64,000 nt of DNA from Ehretia macrophylla (Eukaryota; Streptophyta; Magnoliopsida; Boraginales; Ehretiaceae), in NCBI GenBank assembly GCA_037974665.1, contig CM075768.1, positions 11,895,001 to 11,959,000 on the forward strand, given 5' to 3'. The notes under the pieces are model-generated. The model was not told the origin of the DNA and did not search any database. It worked only from the letters and a program-made list of their open reading frames with translations. The translations under genes and the position numbers were made by a program. Below are positions 10,435-23,025 of the stretch, in pieces (position 1 is the stretch's first letter; the number at the start of each line of letters is the position of its first letter).

Positions 10435-12692
10435 TGTGATGCCCGGGAGTTTCAATACCTCTTTTAAATAACTGTTGCATAAATTACTTGTGCATTTTAT
10501 GTGCATTTCTTTTATTGCTTAACTGCTTACTATTCGGCACTATTCATAAGAAATTTGACCGTCTTAAATATTCGATTTAATATTTTTTTCTAAGTCACAT
10601 GACACATAATAAGAATCGAAAACTTGTCATTTTGGACTTTCGAGCCCGGAAGTATGCATTTGAAAAATAGTTTTTGCTTCATGGAATAGTGTTACGTATG
10701 TAAAAACATTAGTTTTGAAGTAGTTAGCAAACAATTGGAATTTAAGCTCATTTGACCAAGATTTTAGTAGCATTCGACCTCAACTAATTGCACATACATA
10801 TACATATATTCAAATTATCATCATTTAAACATTTTACTCAAAAATATAAAAGCCAAAATTACAAAAATACCCCCCAAACCTGATGACCCTAGGAGAGAAA
10901 AAGGGAAAAAAATTCTTCTTCAAGCATTGAAATTGATCTCTTGGCTTGGCTTTAGAAGGGTTTTGGAGCAATTTAGAGCTCATACAACTAGCCTACAACT
11001 ACAAAATTGTGAGGGAGATGCATTTGTTTGAACTTAAAGTTTATGTCATCTTTTAAAATTTTATGATTTGTTAGTGTTAGCTATTGAAATGCTTAAATAT
11101 GATGTTGAATATGATTTATATGTTGTTTGGTCTATGCTTGAGTAGCTTGTTGTTGGATTCCATGGTTGAAAGCTTGGTTGCATTGAAAGAGATGATGAAT
11201 AGTGCCTAAACTTAGGGTTTTGATAAAATTTGTTAAATAGAATGAATTGAGGCTTCCTTTAGGTGCTTTAGGCTTTCGTGAAGCTAGTTGGGAGGCCACT
11301 TGAAGTTGAATCATCCAAAACTAAGCTAAATAGCAAAATTAGTTGACTTTAAAAAGGGGATTTTTCACGTAACACAATCCGGGCACGTTTGAGCTTTGGA
11401 TTAGGTATCCTTGGGGCATGAAAGCACTTTTGGTACTTTTGTTGCGTGAAATTGGGGTCATGATAAGGTAGTTGTAGTTAAAACTCACTCGGGGTCTTCC
11501 CGAGCTTTTGCCTCCAAAACAGGTTTGCATGGCCTTGATAGGTGTCTTTTGGCTTAATTAGGAATATAGAATGATTAGATTGTAGTTTTGTAACTTTGAA
11601 ATGCGTATAAGAGAAGAATAACTTGGTTAAAGAAAGGGGAAAAGTGGTATTTGTCTACCTTGATGCTTATAAGTGCTTGTAGATGTGTTATTATGTACTT
11701 CTATGATTGTCTAAATTATAATTGAGCTATTTGAGAAGGTTGTGGAAGAAAATGTGCTCGTCCCCTTTATGTTTATATTATGATTTAGAGCATATTGCGG
11801 TTAATTGCGAGAGCGGCCTACTTTGTCGTCCCTCTTATGTGTTATGTGTTGATCTTGATTTTTGTGGTTTTGTCTCGGGGTTGCGCAACCTTCTCGGACA
11901 TGGTAGCGTCGAGAAATACGGGCGGCATCGGGCTTGTCGTGCTCCCTCGACTATACCATGGTGTATATTCCCTTTCTCTCGCTGAGTATACTCCACTACC
12001 CTAGAGGCGTGGTTCACCTGCTAGGCATATAGACCTACCTCAGGAGAAAGGGTCATAGGATCGGGGTACATCCGGAGTACCCCATATTTTGGAGGAATAA
12101 GGATTTACCGATACTTGCTTGAAGATCGTGGCTCGTGGTTCGAGACTAAGAACTCGAAGTGGAACCGTATCCTTTTAAAATATGGTTAATTACTTGATTA
12201 TTTAATCTTATTGCTTTGTGTCAAATATATGGCTTTCTGTGATTGCATATCATATTGCACGCCCCGATATACTACATCACCTCCTTCGCTGGGCAACATT
12301 GTTGCTCACTCCCATTTAACATGTTTCAGGAGAAGCTGAGCTAAAGTTTACATAGTCGATAGTAAACTTATTTCGGTTGTTGCATGCTTGGGTGTGGTAG
12401 CTAGCTTGTTAAGCTTGTTATAACTAAGACATACTACGGGAAATTAAAGTTAGCATTATAATTGCATGCTTGCATGATATCTATTTTGTTGTTCCAAGGC
12501 TCGGGTGACCTTGTGAATTTGGTTGACTTTGATAATCTTGGGAGATAGGTTGTATGAGATATTTGTTTGTGGTTCAAGTATTATATATGACTATTTGCAG
12601 GTACCAATTTAGTCCACGGTATAGAGGAGACTTTATCCGTGTGACGGGTTCGGACTTGACCTATAGTATGAAGTTGGGTTCAGGGCGTTACA
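10435..12692 (+). repeat. E1 5' LTR
   Basis: TGTGATGC...GCGTTACA, 2258 bases. It aligns over its length with the 3' LTR but lacks ~213 bases found there (22110-22322). In their place 'ctaaagtttaca' sits between 'gagaagctgag' and 'tagtcgatagtaaac' near 12345. E2's LTRs contain the equivalent segment, so this copy suffered a deletion with short filler. Contains no gene. Confidence 0.93.
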
Positions 12693-12698
12693 TTTGGG

Positions 12699-12710
12699 TG
12701 GTATCAGAGC
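12699..12710 (+). other. E1 primer binding site
   Basis: TGGTATCAGAGC lies 6 bases after the LTR end, complementary to the 3' end of plant initiator tRNA-Met. Confidence 0.9.
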
Positions 12711-13009
12711 TATTTGAATGCATGAAGCCGGGTTAATTTCCTCGGCATGTGGGTAGAGGTCTATATGTGAAAGTTGAACTACGTGACTATGTGATTGTTT
12801 AATTGCCTGAGTGCTTGGGTAAAAGACATGCTAGCATGTAAGAGGAATATCAAAAGCATGATATGATATGAATATGAAAAGTTTAGTGTTTAATGCTTGG
12901 TAAGTATTTTATATGTTGTCTTATATGCATAACGTGTTTTGAACCATGTATATGTTAGTTTTGTGTTATCTATTTGCTTATTATAACACTGCATTCTTCT
13001 AGCATAGAG

Positions 13010-13827
13010 ATGAGGAGAAGAGGAAGACCGAGAAGGGAACCGGAGGAGGCTCCTAGGCAGGACATACCTGGGCAGGGTGCAGGAGTAGCTGGGAATGTAC
13101 CTCAGGGGCGGGAACCGACCAGTGCACAGATTATGGCCACAATGGCCACCGCCATGAATACTATAGCTCAGTTTGTGACTCGGCAGGGTCAGGCAGGGAC
13201 TGGTAGAGGTAACCAGGCTGCTAGAGCAGAGGGTAGTGGTATTGTTGGGGGTAATTTGTATAACAAATTCTTGCACCACGGGGCGTACAGTTTCTACGGA
13301 GAGCCAGATGATATGAAGGCAGAAATGTGGTTGAATAAGTTTGAGAAAGTTGCTGCAATACTTGAGTATAATGATGAGAGAAAAATCACTTATGTTGCAT
13401 TCTTATTGGAGGCTGTCGCCGAGGAGTGGTGGCGTACCGTTAGAGAGAAATGGGATACTGATAGGGTACAACATTTGTGGGCTGACTTTGTTCAAGAGTT
13501 CAGAGAAAAGTATGTATCAGTAGTAGCTCGTGAGAGACATCAAGAAGAATTCATAGCTCTAAGGCAGGGAAACATGACTGTGGATCAGTACGAGGCTACT
13601 TTCACCAGACTCTCCCGTTACATGCCAGCTTTGGTGCAGCCTGAGACATGAAGATTCAGAGATTCATCAAAGGGTTGAGGAGTGATATTATGCTTAATTT
13701 GTCTTCGCAGGATTATCCGAGTTATGTTGCAGTAGTCAGGGCCACGTCGAGATATGAGAAACGTAAGGCAGATGTGTTGGCCAAGTCTAGTCAGTCGAGT
13801 AAACGACAATATCAGTCTCAGAGTCAC
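13010..13827 (+). pseudogene. E1 gag, N-terminal part, frameshifted and interrupted
   Basis: The ATG at 13010 opens MRRRGRPRREPEEAPRQD, an Arg-rich N-terminus. The retrotransposon gag domain follows: FLHHGAYSFYGEPDDMKAEM, a WLNKFEKVAAIL helix, EEWWRTVREKW, then HQEEFIALRQGNMTVDQYEA. I chose this ATG because upstream codons are AT-rich and non-conserved, and the reverse strand of E2 has the same start context. The frame breaks at 13649-13651 (TGA). One G appears lost, because the next frame from 13648 carries on with MKIQRFIKGLRSDIML and R-rich linker residues. The coding sequence then stops at 13827 where a solo LTR is inserted. The product would have been the capsid-like structural protein. 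Confidence 0.88.
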
Positions 13828-16270
13828 TGTGAAACCCCAATTTTTGTGTTTACCTCGATTTGCGTGTCTTTGCCTCGATTTGCGTGAATTGACCTGTTTA
13901 TGTGCTATATGACTTAGAATGTGTTAAATATGTGATTAATACTCCTAATACATGCTAAGTGTGCATTCATGAAATTTTCATCAAAAACGGAATCAGAAAT
14001 TTTATCGTCGATTTTCAGTGAATAGTATTTTCAAAACACGTCCGCTAAAATTTTGAAACTGGTCTTTTTAACCCTTCTAGACCTAGACCACGGACTTTAA
14101 TAGACCTGTATTTGATTAAAACGGTTTTAAAATCGGCTTAAGAATTTATTAGGGTTTTTACACCGACTTTTACGAAAATCGAGTTTTAAGTTGACTCGGG
14201 TGAAATTGTTTGATTGTAAAACTTCTTGTCACCTAAAAATAACCTACTTGAGCTAGCTTGGGTGTTGAATAATTGTTTTGAACTTTGGTGATCAAGAAAA
14301 TGCATTTAAAGACAAGAAAACACTAAAAATAATTAGTTTCCACTTTGACTTTCTTTTATTTATTTGACCTTTTCTTAATATATGATCAACACACATTAAA
14401 AACAAAGCAAAACACCACCAAAAACACACACAAAACCGTGGCTCCTTGGAGGAGAAAGATGAAGGCATTTTCAAAGTATTTTTCTCATAGATTTTGCATT
14501 TCAAAGCCGAATTGAGTGATTCAAAGCTTGAAATTGATTGTTTGGCATCCATTCTACACATTTCTTGCATCAAAACACATCAAAGGTGAGAGAAAAATTC
14601 TAGATCTCAAAACTCATATTTTGTGTTTATGCGTATAAATAATTATTGAACCGTTAAAATTTTAATCTAATGTTAGATTATTACTCCTTGCATGCTAGGG
14701 ATCATTTAGCTGTAATACTACAAGTTTTTATTGTTGTAGCATAATTTTTATTTTTTGGGTATTTAAATTTGATTAATTTGTTCAAAGTTGATTAAATTGA
14801 GTTGTGTTGATTGGAATCGATTGCCGTCGATTTCTAAAAGTTTGTTAATTACGTGGTAGCGCCGTTGTAATGCCGAATTTTTTATTGTGATGTTCGTGCC
14901 AAAATCCAGAAATTTCAGCCTAGGTGCCTTGAGGTTTTAGGGTTGTTGGACTTGATTTTGAGGTGTCTTGGTTGGTTTCCAAGAGGGCTAATGTAGTTGA
15001 TCGAATGGGTGAGTGTTTGAAACTGATTTGGGGTTGTTTGGATTAGTAGAATGTAAGATATGATTATTTGAAGTTTAGGTTATCTTTCTTTAAATTGTTG
15101 AATTGAGCCTTAGTTGATTGGGTGTGGTTTGAGTGATTGAATTGTGAGTTGATGATGGGTAAACTAGGGTTTGATTGTGTGTTTAATGCATGTTCGGTTA
15201 GATGGCCTACTTTGTCATCTAACTTAGTTGTTTGTTGTTTAATTAAATATTGATGTTATATTGATGTTATATTGATTATTATTGATTATGGGAATCGGGC
15301 ACTTTTGTTGCTGATCTCCCAGATTATTGATTAAGGGAATCGGGCACTTTTGTTGCTGATCTCCCAGATTATTGATTACGGGAATCGGGCACTTTTGTTG
15401 CTGATCTCCCAGATTATTGATTACGGGAATCGGGCACTTTTGTTGCTGATCTCTCGGTTTATTTATGTTAAGTCTCATTGTTGTAAGCTTTGATAATGTT
15501 GTGTCACCTCGGGAGGCATCCTGGGCTGCAGGCACAGTTATCATGGCTAATCCCTATCTCGCATGGGCGGAGAGGCCATGGGGTGTGGGTCTAGGTCAAG
15601 GTACCTCAGGAATTGTGTCATTGAGTTTGGAGGAGTTGTTGAGCATGGAATTGGTGTACGGAGCTTCATCAGTAAATGTATTGTATCCTTATTGTGTGTT
15701 TACAGTTATTACTATTGTTGCATTTATAATGATTATTGATGTTATTGTGTGTTTACTGACTCAAATGATTATTTCCAAGGAGTTTAGTAGACCTTGCTCG
15801 AGATCTATCGGATCCTCGCTGGGCTTATTTATATAAGCTCACTCTCTATTATTGCATGCATGCAGGTGTTGCTGATTTTGACTACGGGTATATGCCTCCT
15901 GAAGAGAGAAATGTGTCGTATGTGGATGAGTCTTATGTGCAGAAATCATTGCCATGAGATTATCTTAATTGTTGTAAAATAATGTTTTGTATAATCTATT
16001 TTGAAATGTATGTATAGCCTATGTATTAAGTTGGAACAGAGGCGTATAACTATGATTGGAATGTTGAAGAATGATTATTGTATAATATGGATGTGTTGTA
16101 TGTTGTTAACTTAATTGAGGAGATGATTTTTGGGATTGTTTATGGAGTTTGATGTATGATGTTCTAAAGAGGTTGGTTTAGAGCCTCGGTGTCCTAATTA
16201 CTGTCATTATACTGCTGAAATTCCGTTGCGTCCTGACTGATCGTAGGTGGGGTTGAGTTGGGGCGTGACA
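13828..16270 (+). repeat. Solo LTR of the E3 family nested in E1 gag
   Basis: TGTGAAACCCC...GGGGCGTGACA, 2443 bases, the same length as E3's 3' LTR (57485-59927) and similar along it in reverse complement. It interrupts E1 gag between the Q/S-rich codons at 13827 and 16271. Flanking 5-mers are GTCAC (13823-13827) and GTCAG (16271-16275), four of five matching. No internal region remains. This shows the E3 family was active after E1 inserted. Confidence 0.88.
15268..15450. repeat. 45-bp tandem repeat, four copies, inside the nested solo LTR
   Basis: Unit 'gattattgattacgggaatc' + 'gggcacttttgttgctgat' + 'ctccca' repeats four times with few changes. The E3 LTR at the other end of the window has one copy (58408-58455, opposite strand). 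The expansion is therefore specific to this LTR copy or its parent. Confidence 0.9.
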
Positions 16271-19200
16271 GTCAGGGTTATCAGAGACAGTATCAGTAGT
16301 GTGTTCAGACTCAGTAGCCGAGGCAGACCCAGAGCTACCCAGGACTAGTTCAGGCATAGTCTCAACCGAGGCAGACCCAGAGCTACCCAGGACCAGTTCA
16401 GGCACAGTCTCAGCCAAGGCCAGTTCAGAGCCAGCCACATGGACAGTCATAGACTCGACCAGTGACCACTAGATCTCAGCAGGGTAGTTCTCCTACATTT
16501 ACATACAGGACTCCTACGGGAGGTGCAACTGCCAAGAAAAACCAGTAATGCAGTCACTGCAATCGCAACGGCCACACGGAGGCGGAATGCTGGAGAAAAT
16601 TGGGTCGATGCGTAGGTTGCGGTAGTGATCAACATAGAGCTAGAGATTGCCCCAGGTTTAAACAGGGACAGACTTCCGGCCAGAGTGCTCAGACTAGAGC
16701 TTCAGGAGCAGCTACTATTCCACGAGGCCAAGCACGGGTATTTGCACTTGATCAAGAGAAGCTCCCAGACACGACAGTGGTGGTGGAATGTACTTTTCTT
16801 ATTAATAGTCAGCCAGTAGTAGTTTTGATTGACACTGGGGCTACACATTCATTTATCAATCCTATGTATGCACAATCTACTGCTTTAAAAGTTGATAAAC
16901 TATCATATGTAATTGAAGTAGGTACTCCTATGGGTACCAAATTTGTTATAGAGTCTGTGTGTAAAGATTGTAGTATTTGTATTGAGGGGCATATGTATCC
17001 TAATGATTTGATAATCATGTCATTTCGGGACTTTGAAGTGATTCTGGGGATGGATTGGTTGGGGCGGTATTATGCATGTTTGGATTATAGAAGGAAAATT
17101 GTAACTTTAGAAATACCTGATCAACCTGTTATTAAAATCACCGGGAGTCGAAAATCTACTAGGACCCGTATAATTTCTTCTATTAAAGCCACTAAGATGT
17201 TGAGTAAAGGTTGTGATGCATATTTAGCTTATTTAATTAATCAGCCTGGGGATAAATTGAAACTAAATGAGGTACCTATTGTAAAAGATTTTCTGGGGGT
17301 ATTTCATGAGGAGTTGCCGGGGTTACCACCTAACTGAGAGAGAGAGAGTTTGTGATTGACTTGTTGCCAGGAAATAATCCTATTTCTAGAACCCCATATA
17401 GAATGGCTCCCCCTGAGTTGTAGGAGTTGAAAATTCAGCTACAGGGTTTACTTGAAAAGGGTTTTATTTAGCCTAGCTCATCGCCTTGGGGTGATCCTGT
17501 GTTATTTGTCAAGAAGAAATATGGTAATTTGTGGTTGTGCATTGATTATCGGGGTCTTAATCAGGTGACTGTGAAGAATAAATATCTTTTAGCTTTGATT
17601 GAGGAATTGTTTGATCAGATGCAGGGTGTTGTTGTATATTCTAAATTTGATTTGAGACAGGGTTATTATCAATTGAGAATCCAGAAGGAAGATGTGCCTA
17701 AGACTTCTTTTAGAACCAAGTATGGCCACTATGAATTTGTTGTGCTACCATTTGGGTTGACAAATACTCCAGCCACTTTTATGGATTTGATACAGAGGGT
17801 GTTTAGACCTTATCTTGATCAGTTTGTTGTAATTTTCATTGATGACATATTGGTGTACTCTAAATCTGAGGCAAAGCATGAAGAACACTTGAGAATTGTA
17901 TTGCGAACACTGCAAGAACATAAACTGTTTGCCAAATTTAGCAAATGCGAATTCTGGTTGAAACAGGTAGCCTTTCTAAGCCATATCATTTCACAGGAAG
18001 GAATATCTATAGATCCTGCAAAAATTGAGGTGGTTATGTCCTGGAAAAGACCCGAGACTGTCATGGAGGTTCGTAGTTTCTTGGGATTGGTTGGTTATTA
18101 TAGGCGGTTTGTTAAGGACTTTTCTAAAATTGCAGGTCCATTAACTTCCTTAACTCAAAAGAAAACTGTGTTTAACTGGGATGATAAATGCGAAGCCAGT
18201 TTTCAGGAATTGAAGAAGAGACTTACCACTACACCTATCCTTGTATTGCCTGAAGGAACAAATAATTTGGTGATTTATAGTGATGCTTCGAAAGAAGGCT
18301 TGGGTTGCGTTCTTATGCAAAATGGTAAGGTCATAGCTTATGCCTCAAGGAAATTGAAATTATATGAACTTAATTATCCTACACACGATCTTGAGCTTGT
18401 TGCTATTGTCATTGCTTTGAAGAAATAACGTCATTATTTGTGGGGTAATAAATTTGAGATATTTACTAATCATAAAAGCCTAAAATATCTGTTTTCTCAA
18501 AAGGATTTGAATATGAGGCTCGTTGGATATAATTGTTGAATGATTATAATTGTACTATTAGCTACTTGCCAGGAAAAACTAACACTGTTGCAGATGCATT
18601 GAATTGAAAAGCTACTATGGCCAATTTGATAATAAAGGACTGGAAAACTGTGGAGGAATTGTGTCTGTGGAAACCGAGGGCTTCTAGAATAGGTATCCAA
18701 TTTGCTAGTTTACAAATTCAGTCTCTATTACTATCTAGAATCAGAGAAGGCCAATAGTCAGATCCTCAATTGTTGAAGATTCTAGAGAAGTCCAAAAGGG
18801 GAGAGTCCGACTTCAAGTTACATGATGATGGACTACTTAGATATAAGAATAAAATTTGCATCCCTAGTAACTCAACTGTAAAAGATGAGATTCTTGCTGA
18901 GGCTCATAGCTCTAAATACACGATTCATCCTCGTAGCACTAAGATATACAGGGATTTAAAGCAAAGTTTCTGGTAGAACAACATGAAAAGGGAGATAGCT
19001 GAATATGTGGCTAAATGTTTGACTTGTCAGAAAGTTAAGGCCGAGCATCAGAGACCGGCAAGATTATTACAACCATTGAAAATTCCAGTGTGGAAATGGG
19101 ACCAGGTAACTATGGACCTTGTATCTGATTTGCCGAGATCACCGCGAGATAATGATTCCGTATGGATTATGGTTGATAGATTGACGAAGACCTCCCATTT

Positions 19201-20206
19201 TATTGCTACAAAGAAAACTGATTCTCTTGATAAGTTAGTTGAGCTTTATGTTGAAAACATCGTGAGATTGCATAGAGTTCCATCTAAAATAGTGTCGGAC
19301 AGGGATCCCAGGTTTACATCATAGTTCTGGCAGAAACTACAAAATGCTCTGGGGACTAATTGAAGTTTTAGTACTGCATATCACCCGCAGACAGATGGCC
19401 AATATGAGAGGACTATCAGGATTTTAGAAGACATGTTACGAGCTTGCACTCTAGATTTCGGTAAGAGTTGGGAAAGGTATTTTCCTCTTGCAAAGTTTGC
19501 TTACAATAACAGTTATCAGGCTACCATTGGTATGGCACCCTACGAGGCATTTTATGGGCAGAAATGTAGATCTCCATTGTATTGGGATGAGGTAGGTGGA
19601 ATGAAAACTGTTGACCCAGCTATATTACCAGAGATGATCAAGATGGTTGATAATGTGAAACTTATAAAGAAAAGAATGCTTACAGCACAAAGTCGACAGA
19701 AGAATTATGCTGATAGATGCCGACGGGACTTGGTATTTTCAGTGGGTGATCATGTGTTCCTGAAATTCTCTCTGCGTAAGGGTTTGATTCGACACGGGAA
19801 GGGAGCTAAACTCAGTCTTAGATATGTGGGGCCGTTTGAAATTGTTGAGAAAGTTGAAGATTTGGCTTATAGATTGGCATTACCTCCGAGTTTGGGTAGG
19901 ATTCATGATGTATTCCATGTGTCGTTGTTGAGGAAGTATAATCACGATCCTTCACACATTATAGAGCCGGAGCCTGTGGAGATCGATGAGTCGTTGTCAT
20001 ATGTTGAGAAACCTCTTCGAGTAGTTGACAGAAAGATTCAAGAACTTCGAACCAACAGTATTCCTATGGTAAAAGTCCTTTGGGATCACCACGGAGTTAA
20101 GGATGCCACTTAGGAGCGGGAGGACCAGAAAAGAAAAAAGTACCTAGAGCTGTTTGTCGAATCACGTAAGAATTGCGAGGACGCAATTAGTTTAAGGGGG
20201 AGAGGG
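16271..20206 (+). pseudogene. E1 gag C-terminus and pol (PR-RT-RH-INT-chromodomain), many stops
   Basis: Begins with a Q-rich linker containing a 48-bp duplication (16318-16413). Two CCHC knuckles follow (CSHCNRNGHTEAEC; CVGCGSDQHRARDC), then protease with intact LIDTGATHSF near 16830. RT (17499-18428) has intact FIDD near 17838. RNase H starts [11 protein letters not shown]. Integrase has an HHCC finger (IHP...CLTCQ), DDE residues in MDLVSDLP, SDRDPRF and QYERT, and a chromodomain-like end. In-frame stops stand at 16546, 17335, 17421, 17469, 18426, 18605, 18755, 18974, 19322, 19361 and 20111, plus a small indel near 18520. Comparison with E2 shows most are CAG, TGG or CGA codons turned into stops. 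After the stop at 20111 the frame reads through the polypurine tract into the LTR. Confidence 0.93.
20191..20206 (+). other. E1 polypurine tract
   Basis: TTTAAGGGGGAGAGGG directly precedes the 3' LTR start TGTGACGC. The same tract, in reverse, precedes E2's 3' LTR. Confidence 0.88.
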
Positions 20207-22651
20207 TGTGACGCTCGGGAGTTTCAATACCTCTTTTAAATAACTGTTGCATAAATTACTTGAGCATTTTATGTGTATTTCTTTTCTTGCTTAACTGCTT
20301 ACTATTAGGCACTATTCATAAAAAAATTGACCATCTTCAATGTTCGATTTAATATTTTTTCTAAGTCACATGATACATAATAAGAATCGAAAACTTGTTG
20401 TTTTGGACTTTCGAGCCCGGAGTATGCATTTGAAAAATAGTTTTTGCTTCGTGGAATAGTGTTACGTATGTAAAAACATTAGTTTTGAAGTAGTTTGCAA
20501 ACAATTAGAATTTAAGCTCATTTGACCAAGATTTTAGTAGCATTTGACCTCAACTAATTGCACATACATATACATAGATTCAAATTATCACCATTTAAAC
20601 ATTTTACTCAACAAAATAAAAGCCACAATTGCAAAAATAACCCTTCCCCCCCATCCCCAAACCCGATGACCCTAGGAGAGAAAAAGGGAAAAAATTTCTT
20701 CTTCAAGCATTGAAATTGATCTCTTGACTTGGCTTTGGAAGGGTTTTGGAGCAATTTAAAGCTCATACAACTAGCCTACAACTACAAAATTGTGAGGGAG
20801 ATGCATTTGTTTGAATTTAAAGTTTATGTCATCTTTTAAAATTTTGTGATTTGTTAGTGTTAGCTATTGAAATGCTTAAATATGATTTATATGTTGTTTG
20901 GTCTATGCTTGAGTAGCTAGTTGTTGGATTTCATGGTTGAAAGTTTGGTTGCATTGAAAGAGATGATGCATAGTGCCTAAACTTAGGGTTTTGATAAAAA
21001 TTTACTAAATAGAATGAATTGAGGCTTCCTTTAGGTGCTCTAGGCTTTAGTGAAGCTAGTTGGGAGGCCACGTGAAGTTGAATCATCCGAAACTAAGCTA
21101 AATTGCAAAATTAGTTAACTCTAAAAAGGGGATTTTTCACGTAACACAATCTGGGCACGTTTGAGCTTTAGATTATGTATCATTGGGCCATGGAAGTACT
21201 TTTGGTGCTTTCGTTGCGTGAAATTGGGGTCCGGATACGGTAGTTGTGGTTAAAACTCACTCGGGGTCTTCCCGAGCTTTTGCCTCCAATTGGGTTTGCA
21301 TGGACTTGATAGGTGTCTTTTGGCTTAATTAGGAATGTAGAATGATTGGATTGTAGTTTTTTAACTTTGAAATACGTATAAGAGAAGAATAACTTGGTTA
21401 AAGAAAGGGGAAAAATGGTATTTGTCTACCTTGATGCTTATAAGTGCTTGTAGATGTATTATTATGTACTTCTATGATTGTCTAAAGTATGTTTGAGCTA
21501 TTTGAGAAGGTTGTGGAAGAAAATGTGCTCGTCCCCTTTATGTTTATATCACGATTTAGAGCATATTGCGGTTAATTGCGAGGGTGCCCTACTTTGTCGT
21601 GCCTCTTATGTGTTATGTGTTGATCTTGATTTTCGTAGTCTTGTCTCAGGGTTGCACAACCTTCTCGATCATGGTAGCGTCGAAAAACATGGGCGGCATC
21701 GGGCTTGTCGTGCTCCCTCGACTACCATGGTATCTATTCCCTTTCTCTCGCTGAGTATACTCCACTACCCTAGATGCGTGGTTTACTTGCTGGGCATATG
21801 GACCTACCTCAAGAGAAAGGGTCGTAGGATCGGGGTACATTCGGAGTACCCCATATTTTGGAGGAATAAGGGCTTGCCGGCACTTGCTTGAAGATCGTGG
21901 TTCGAGACTGAGGACTCGAAGTGTAACCGTATTCTTTTAAAATGTGGTTAATTACTTGATGATTTGATCTTATTGCTTTGTGTCAAATATATGGCTTTTT
22001 GTGATTGCATATCATATTGCACGCCCCAGTATGCTGCATCACCTCCCTTGCTAGGCAACATTGTTGCTCACTCCTCATTTAACATGTTTCAAGAGAAGCT
22101 GAGGTGAATCCCCAGCTAGTAGCAGTAGAGGAAGAAGAAGAAGTGCAAGTAGATTAGCTTCCGTGACTTTCTTGTGTGATAAGGTTGATTATTGTGTGTG
22201 GTTTGTAATAAAAATGTTGGTTGTTGTGTTTTTGAGACCTTGGGGTCTTGTATATATACTTGGGTGTTTGCAACTAAATTGTAATCTTGTATGTTGGATA
22301 ACAAAGTGGATGGCATATAATAGTCGATAGTAAACTTATTTCGGTTGTTGCATGCTTGGGTGTGGTAGCTAGCTTGTTATAACTAAGACATACTACTGGA
22401 AATTAAAGTTAGAATTATAACCGCATGCTTGCATGATATCTATTTTGTTGTTCCAAGGCTCAGGTGACCTTGTGAATTTGGTTGACTATGATAATCTTGG
22501 GAGATAGGTTGTATGAGATGTTTGTTTGTGGTTCAAGTATTATATGTGACTATTTGCAGGTACCCGTTTAGTCCATAGTATAGAGGAGACTCTGTCCGTG
22601 TGATGGGTCCGGACTTGACCTATAGTATGGAGTTGGGTTCGGGGCGTTACA
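20207..22651 (+). repeat. E1 3' LTR
   Basis: TGTGACGC...GCGTTACA, 2445 bases, followed by target duplicate TTATT. It retains the ~213-base segment missing from the 5' LTR. Open frames inside (for example 21478-21891) recur in all LTRs of the family as GC-richer conserved segments and show no known domain, so I do not call genes. Confidence 0.93.
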
Positions 22652-22799
22652 TTATTCACTTTCAAACAATAGGGACTAAACTAAAAATTAGTGGCAACTT
22701 TGGAGACCAGTAGTATAATGAACCTTTCCCAATGTTCAAAAAATAACACAAATGGTCTCAAATTAAATGTTTATTAATAGTCTTTTTTTTTTTCTTTTA

Positions 22800-23025
22800 C
22801 AAATAATTACATCTTCATGGTGATAGTGAGAAAGGTTACTCTTGTCATTCAAATTGAGAAAATTTATTCTCTAGGTACAAGATTCCTTATCTTAGTTATC
22901 TGCTAATTAAAGTTTAGGAAGACATTTTTTTCTCTTTCTTTTTCCTTGCATTGAATATAAATGTGACATATCACAATATGACGTGAAAATAAAAACATTA
23001 ATATTCGTGGAATAATATTTGTGAA
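22800..23025. repeat. Direct duplication, copy 1
   Basis: From about 22817 ('atggtgatagtgagaaagg') to 23020 ('ttaatattcgtggaat') this matches 25598-25801 in the same orientation. Shared blocks include tatcttagttatctgctaat and acatatcacaatatgacgtg. No coding sequence. The copies lie ~2.78 kb apart and bracket the CACTA element. Confidence 0.85.

Larger units (their letters stand above)
10435..22651 (+). mobile_element. E1: full-length Tekay/Del-like chromovirus, TTATT target duplication
   Basis: Two LTRs (10435-12692 and 20207-22651) enclose a primer site, gag, protease, RT, RNase H, integrase and a chromodomain-like C-terminus in that order. TTATT precedes the 5' LTR (10430-10434) and follows the 3' LTR (22652-22656). 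The 12.2 kb length includes a nested 2.44 kb solo LTR (13828-16270). Long LTRs, tRNA-Met primer, Pol order and C-terminal chromodomain match the Tekay/Del chromovirus clade. By eye the first ~140 bases of the two LTRs differ at around a dozen positions, so the insertion is not recent. Numerous stops make it non-functional. Confidence 0.95.
7145..22760. mobile_element. Foldback-like DNA element split by two LTR insertions
   Basis: The left arm (about 7190-7265) and the reverse complement of 22657-22735 align along most of their length. Shared blocks include GTTGCCAC, AATTTTTA and ATTGTTT, with roughly three of four positions matching by eye. A second pair of arms flanks the centre: 'cttcttcacctctttcaat' near 7410 versus 'tcacctctatcacac' on the complement near 10170-10200. 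Removing the solo LTR (7675-10131 plus one target copy) and E1 (10435-22651 plus one copy) leaves about 920 bases of AT-rich DNA that can fold back on itself. No transposase is present. The exact termini and target duplication are not resolved; 7145 and 22760 are approximate. Confidence 0.4.

Noticed and set aside
15465..15836. 123-codon frame in the nested solo LTR
   Set aside because: Lies in LTR sequence; the matching stretch of E3's LTR is not open in the same frame.
21478..21891. 137-codon frame in E1's 3' LTR (and equivalents in all related LTRs)
   Set aside because: Recurs because the LTRs are related; frame not conserved between copies and no domain.
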